The notes under the pieces are model-generated. The model saw only the letters and a list, made by a program, of their open reading frames with translations, was not told where the DNA came from and searched no databases. DNA of 12,085 nt from CAITQP01 sp964387965. Its GTDB lineage: Bacteria > Patescibacteriota > Minisyncoccia > Phycocordibacterales > UBA9973. Below, piece after piece: positions 11,735-12,085 of the stretch. The position numbers and the translations under genes were made by a program. The stretch is from the NCBI GenBank assembly GCA_964387965.1, contig CAYLXO010000017.1, positions 1 through 12,085 on the forward strand, read 5' to 3'. Each line of letters begins with the position of its first letter. Within the stretch, counting starts at the first letter, position 1.

Positions 11735-11762
11735 TTGACTAGATCACTATTCATGGTAGTTT
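11735..11762 (+). promoter_or_regulatory. Possible divergent promoter for the 50-aa membrane peptide
   Basis: TTGACT (11735-11740), then a weak -10 candidate TAGTTT (11757-11762) after 16 nt. Only the -35 is good. Confidence 0.3.
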
Positions 11763-11785
11763 TAATGTAACTAAATTCAATTAAA

Positions 11786-11938
11786 GTGAAAGAAGAAAAA
11801 ATAGTAAACGGCGATTCAGTGCTCATTGCACTATTTATTATCTTTTTTGGCTCATTCATCTATTGCATTGGGTCTATAGAAAATAAATTAACTTATCACA
11901 AAAAAGCAGTATCCTCAACGAGGAATACTGCTTTTTAA
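11786..11938 (+). CDS. Small single-pass membrane peptide (50 aa), putative
   Basis: 50 aa from GTG 11786: a charged N-terminus (KEEKIVNGD), one clear membrane helix (about 11-29, SVLIALFIIFFGSFIYCIG) and a basic tail (NKLTYHKKAVSSTRN). The frame is closed upstream by a stop, and no ATG or Shine-Dalgarno is available. Its last 13 codons run through the purB terminator hairpin (11901-11936), and its stop lies at the end of the T-run. Either a small membrane protein shares its 3' end with a bidirectional terminator, or the helix is a chance frame in A+T-rich DNA. A -35-like box lies about 50 nt upstream. Family unknown. Confidence 0.35.
   Translation: MKEEKIVNGDSVLIALFIIFFGSFIYCIGSIENKLTYHKKAVSSTRNTAF
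11901..11936. terminator. Intrinsic terminator of purB, bidirectional
   Basis: AAAAAGCAGTATCCTC (11901-11916) pairs with GAGGAATACTGCTTTTT (11920-11936) with one bulged A, loop AAC. On the minus strand it begins 7 nt after the purB stop and ends in a T-run. Confidence 0.8.
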
Positions 11939-11942
11939 ATTC

Positions 11943-12085
11943 TTACATCTTTGAAAGTTTTCTGGCGAGTCCGATGTATGTTTCTGGAGTAACCGCAAGT
12001 AACTCCTTTTTCACCTTATCAGCAACATCAAGTTCCTCAATAAACGTCCTAAATTCTTCCATCGTCACTTCTTTTCCTCGAGTAA
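11943..12085 (-). CDS. purB: Adenylosuccinate lyase, C-terminal end (partial)
   Basis: Only the last 47 codons are inside the window; the gene continues beyond the right edge. The sequence TRGKEVTMEEFRTFIEEL, then KKELLAVTPETYIGLARKL, then the stop matches the C-terminal domain of bacterial PurB (ADSL_C), where the conserved LTPxxYxGxA stretch lies a few residues before the end. The enzyme cleaves SAICAR to AICAR plus fumarate and adenylosuccinate to AMP plus fumarate. Its AICAR product is the substrate of PurH, encoded 1.4 kb away on the other strand. The terminator at 11901-11936 follows. The catalytic residues are outside the window, so the call rests on this tail. Confidence 0.8.
   Translation of the reverse strand, partial: TRGKEVTMEEFRTFIEELDVADKVKKELLAVTPETYIGLARKLSKM

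Larger units (their letters stand above)
11400..11785. other. Leader-like region with hairpins and two tiny frames
   Basis: No gene of normal size lies here. On the minus strand, read right to left, it holds a consensus promoter (11702-11729), a 16-codon frame, an AGGAGG sequence overlapping its stop, a hairpin (11569-11600), a 27-codon frame, and a hairpin (11423-11459) before the 67-aa gene. A further imperfect hairpin lies inside the 27-codon frame near 11490-11512. The order recalls transcription-attenuation leaders, but no known leader-peptide class is recognised. Confidence 0.4.

Noticed and set aside
1..12085. CRISPR arrays, insertion sequences or rRNA genes
   Set aside because: I found no evenly spaced direct repeats, transposase motifs or rRNA-like stretches on either strand.

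Overview
The window looks like a chromosomal piece of a Patescibacteria (CPR) bacterium, probably of the Parcubacteria side (Kaiserbacteria/Nomurabacteria-like). This is an inference from several features. Genes are compact and A+T-rich. A class III-type prepilin sits beside a secreted PG_binding_1 protein of the kind common in these lineages. Shine-Dalgarno sequences are scarce. Several -10 boxes lie only 6-7 nt from the start codon, which implies leaderless mRNAs. No single marker gene here fixes the taxonomy.

Layout. 1-310: a tRNA-like 3' end (T-arm plus acceptor strand) followed by an unusual chain of five stem-loops. 311-1832: a CPBP-family membrane protein and a small P-loop kinase, with two copies of a ~58-bp dispersed repeat on either side of the kinase. 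1833-2236: a tiny basic protein and a two-helix membrane protein. 2303-2940: a secreted NlpC/P60-like protein behind a consensus promoter that is buried in a perfect 15-bp inverted repeat, with a strongly folded 5' leader. 3063-4686: a type IV prepilin (+) converging on a secreted peptidoglycan-binding protein (-). 4778-5996: a membrane-anchored small protein and a secreted coiled-coil protein, in one operon (-).

The centre is core metabolism. eno and gpmI form a tight minus-strand operon with 1 nt between them, covering consecutive steps of lower glycolysis. Divergent to it is purH, which performs the last two steps of IMP synthesis. The two start codons are 39 bp apart and the predicted promoters overlap. 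PurH keeps every IMP-cyclohydrolase residue I can place by human ATIC numbering except Lys66, which is Val. The 3' end of purB enters at the right edge on the minus strand, so the window holds two purine-pathway genes separated by accessory DNA.

10554-11940 is that accessory stretch: two unrecognised proteins (179 and 67 aa), two very short reading frames separated by strong hairpins downstream of a consensus minus-strand promoter, and a 50-aa single-helix membrane peptide on the opposite strand. It resembles a leader/attenuator array more than ordinary spacer.

Almost every gene is closed by a strong inverted repeat with flanking A/T tracts. I saw no insertion sequence, CRISPR array, rRNA or known riboswitch. 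The most unusual signals are the hairpin chain at the left edge, the palindromic promoter plus folded leader at 2303-2433, the overlapping eno/purH leaderless promoters, the PurH K66V change, and the 11.4-11.7 kb leader array.
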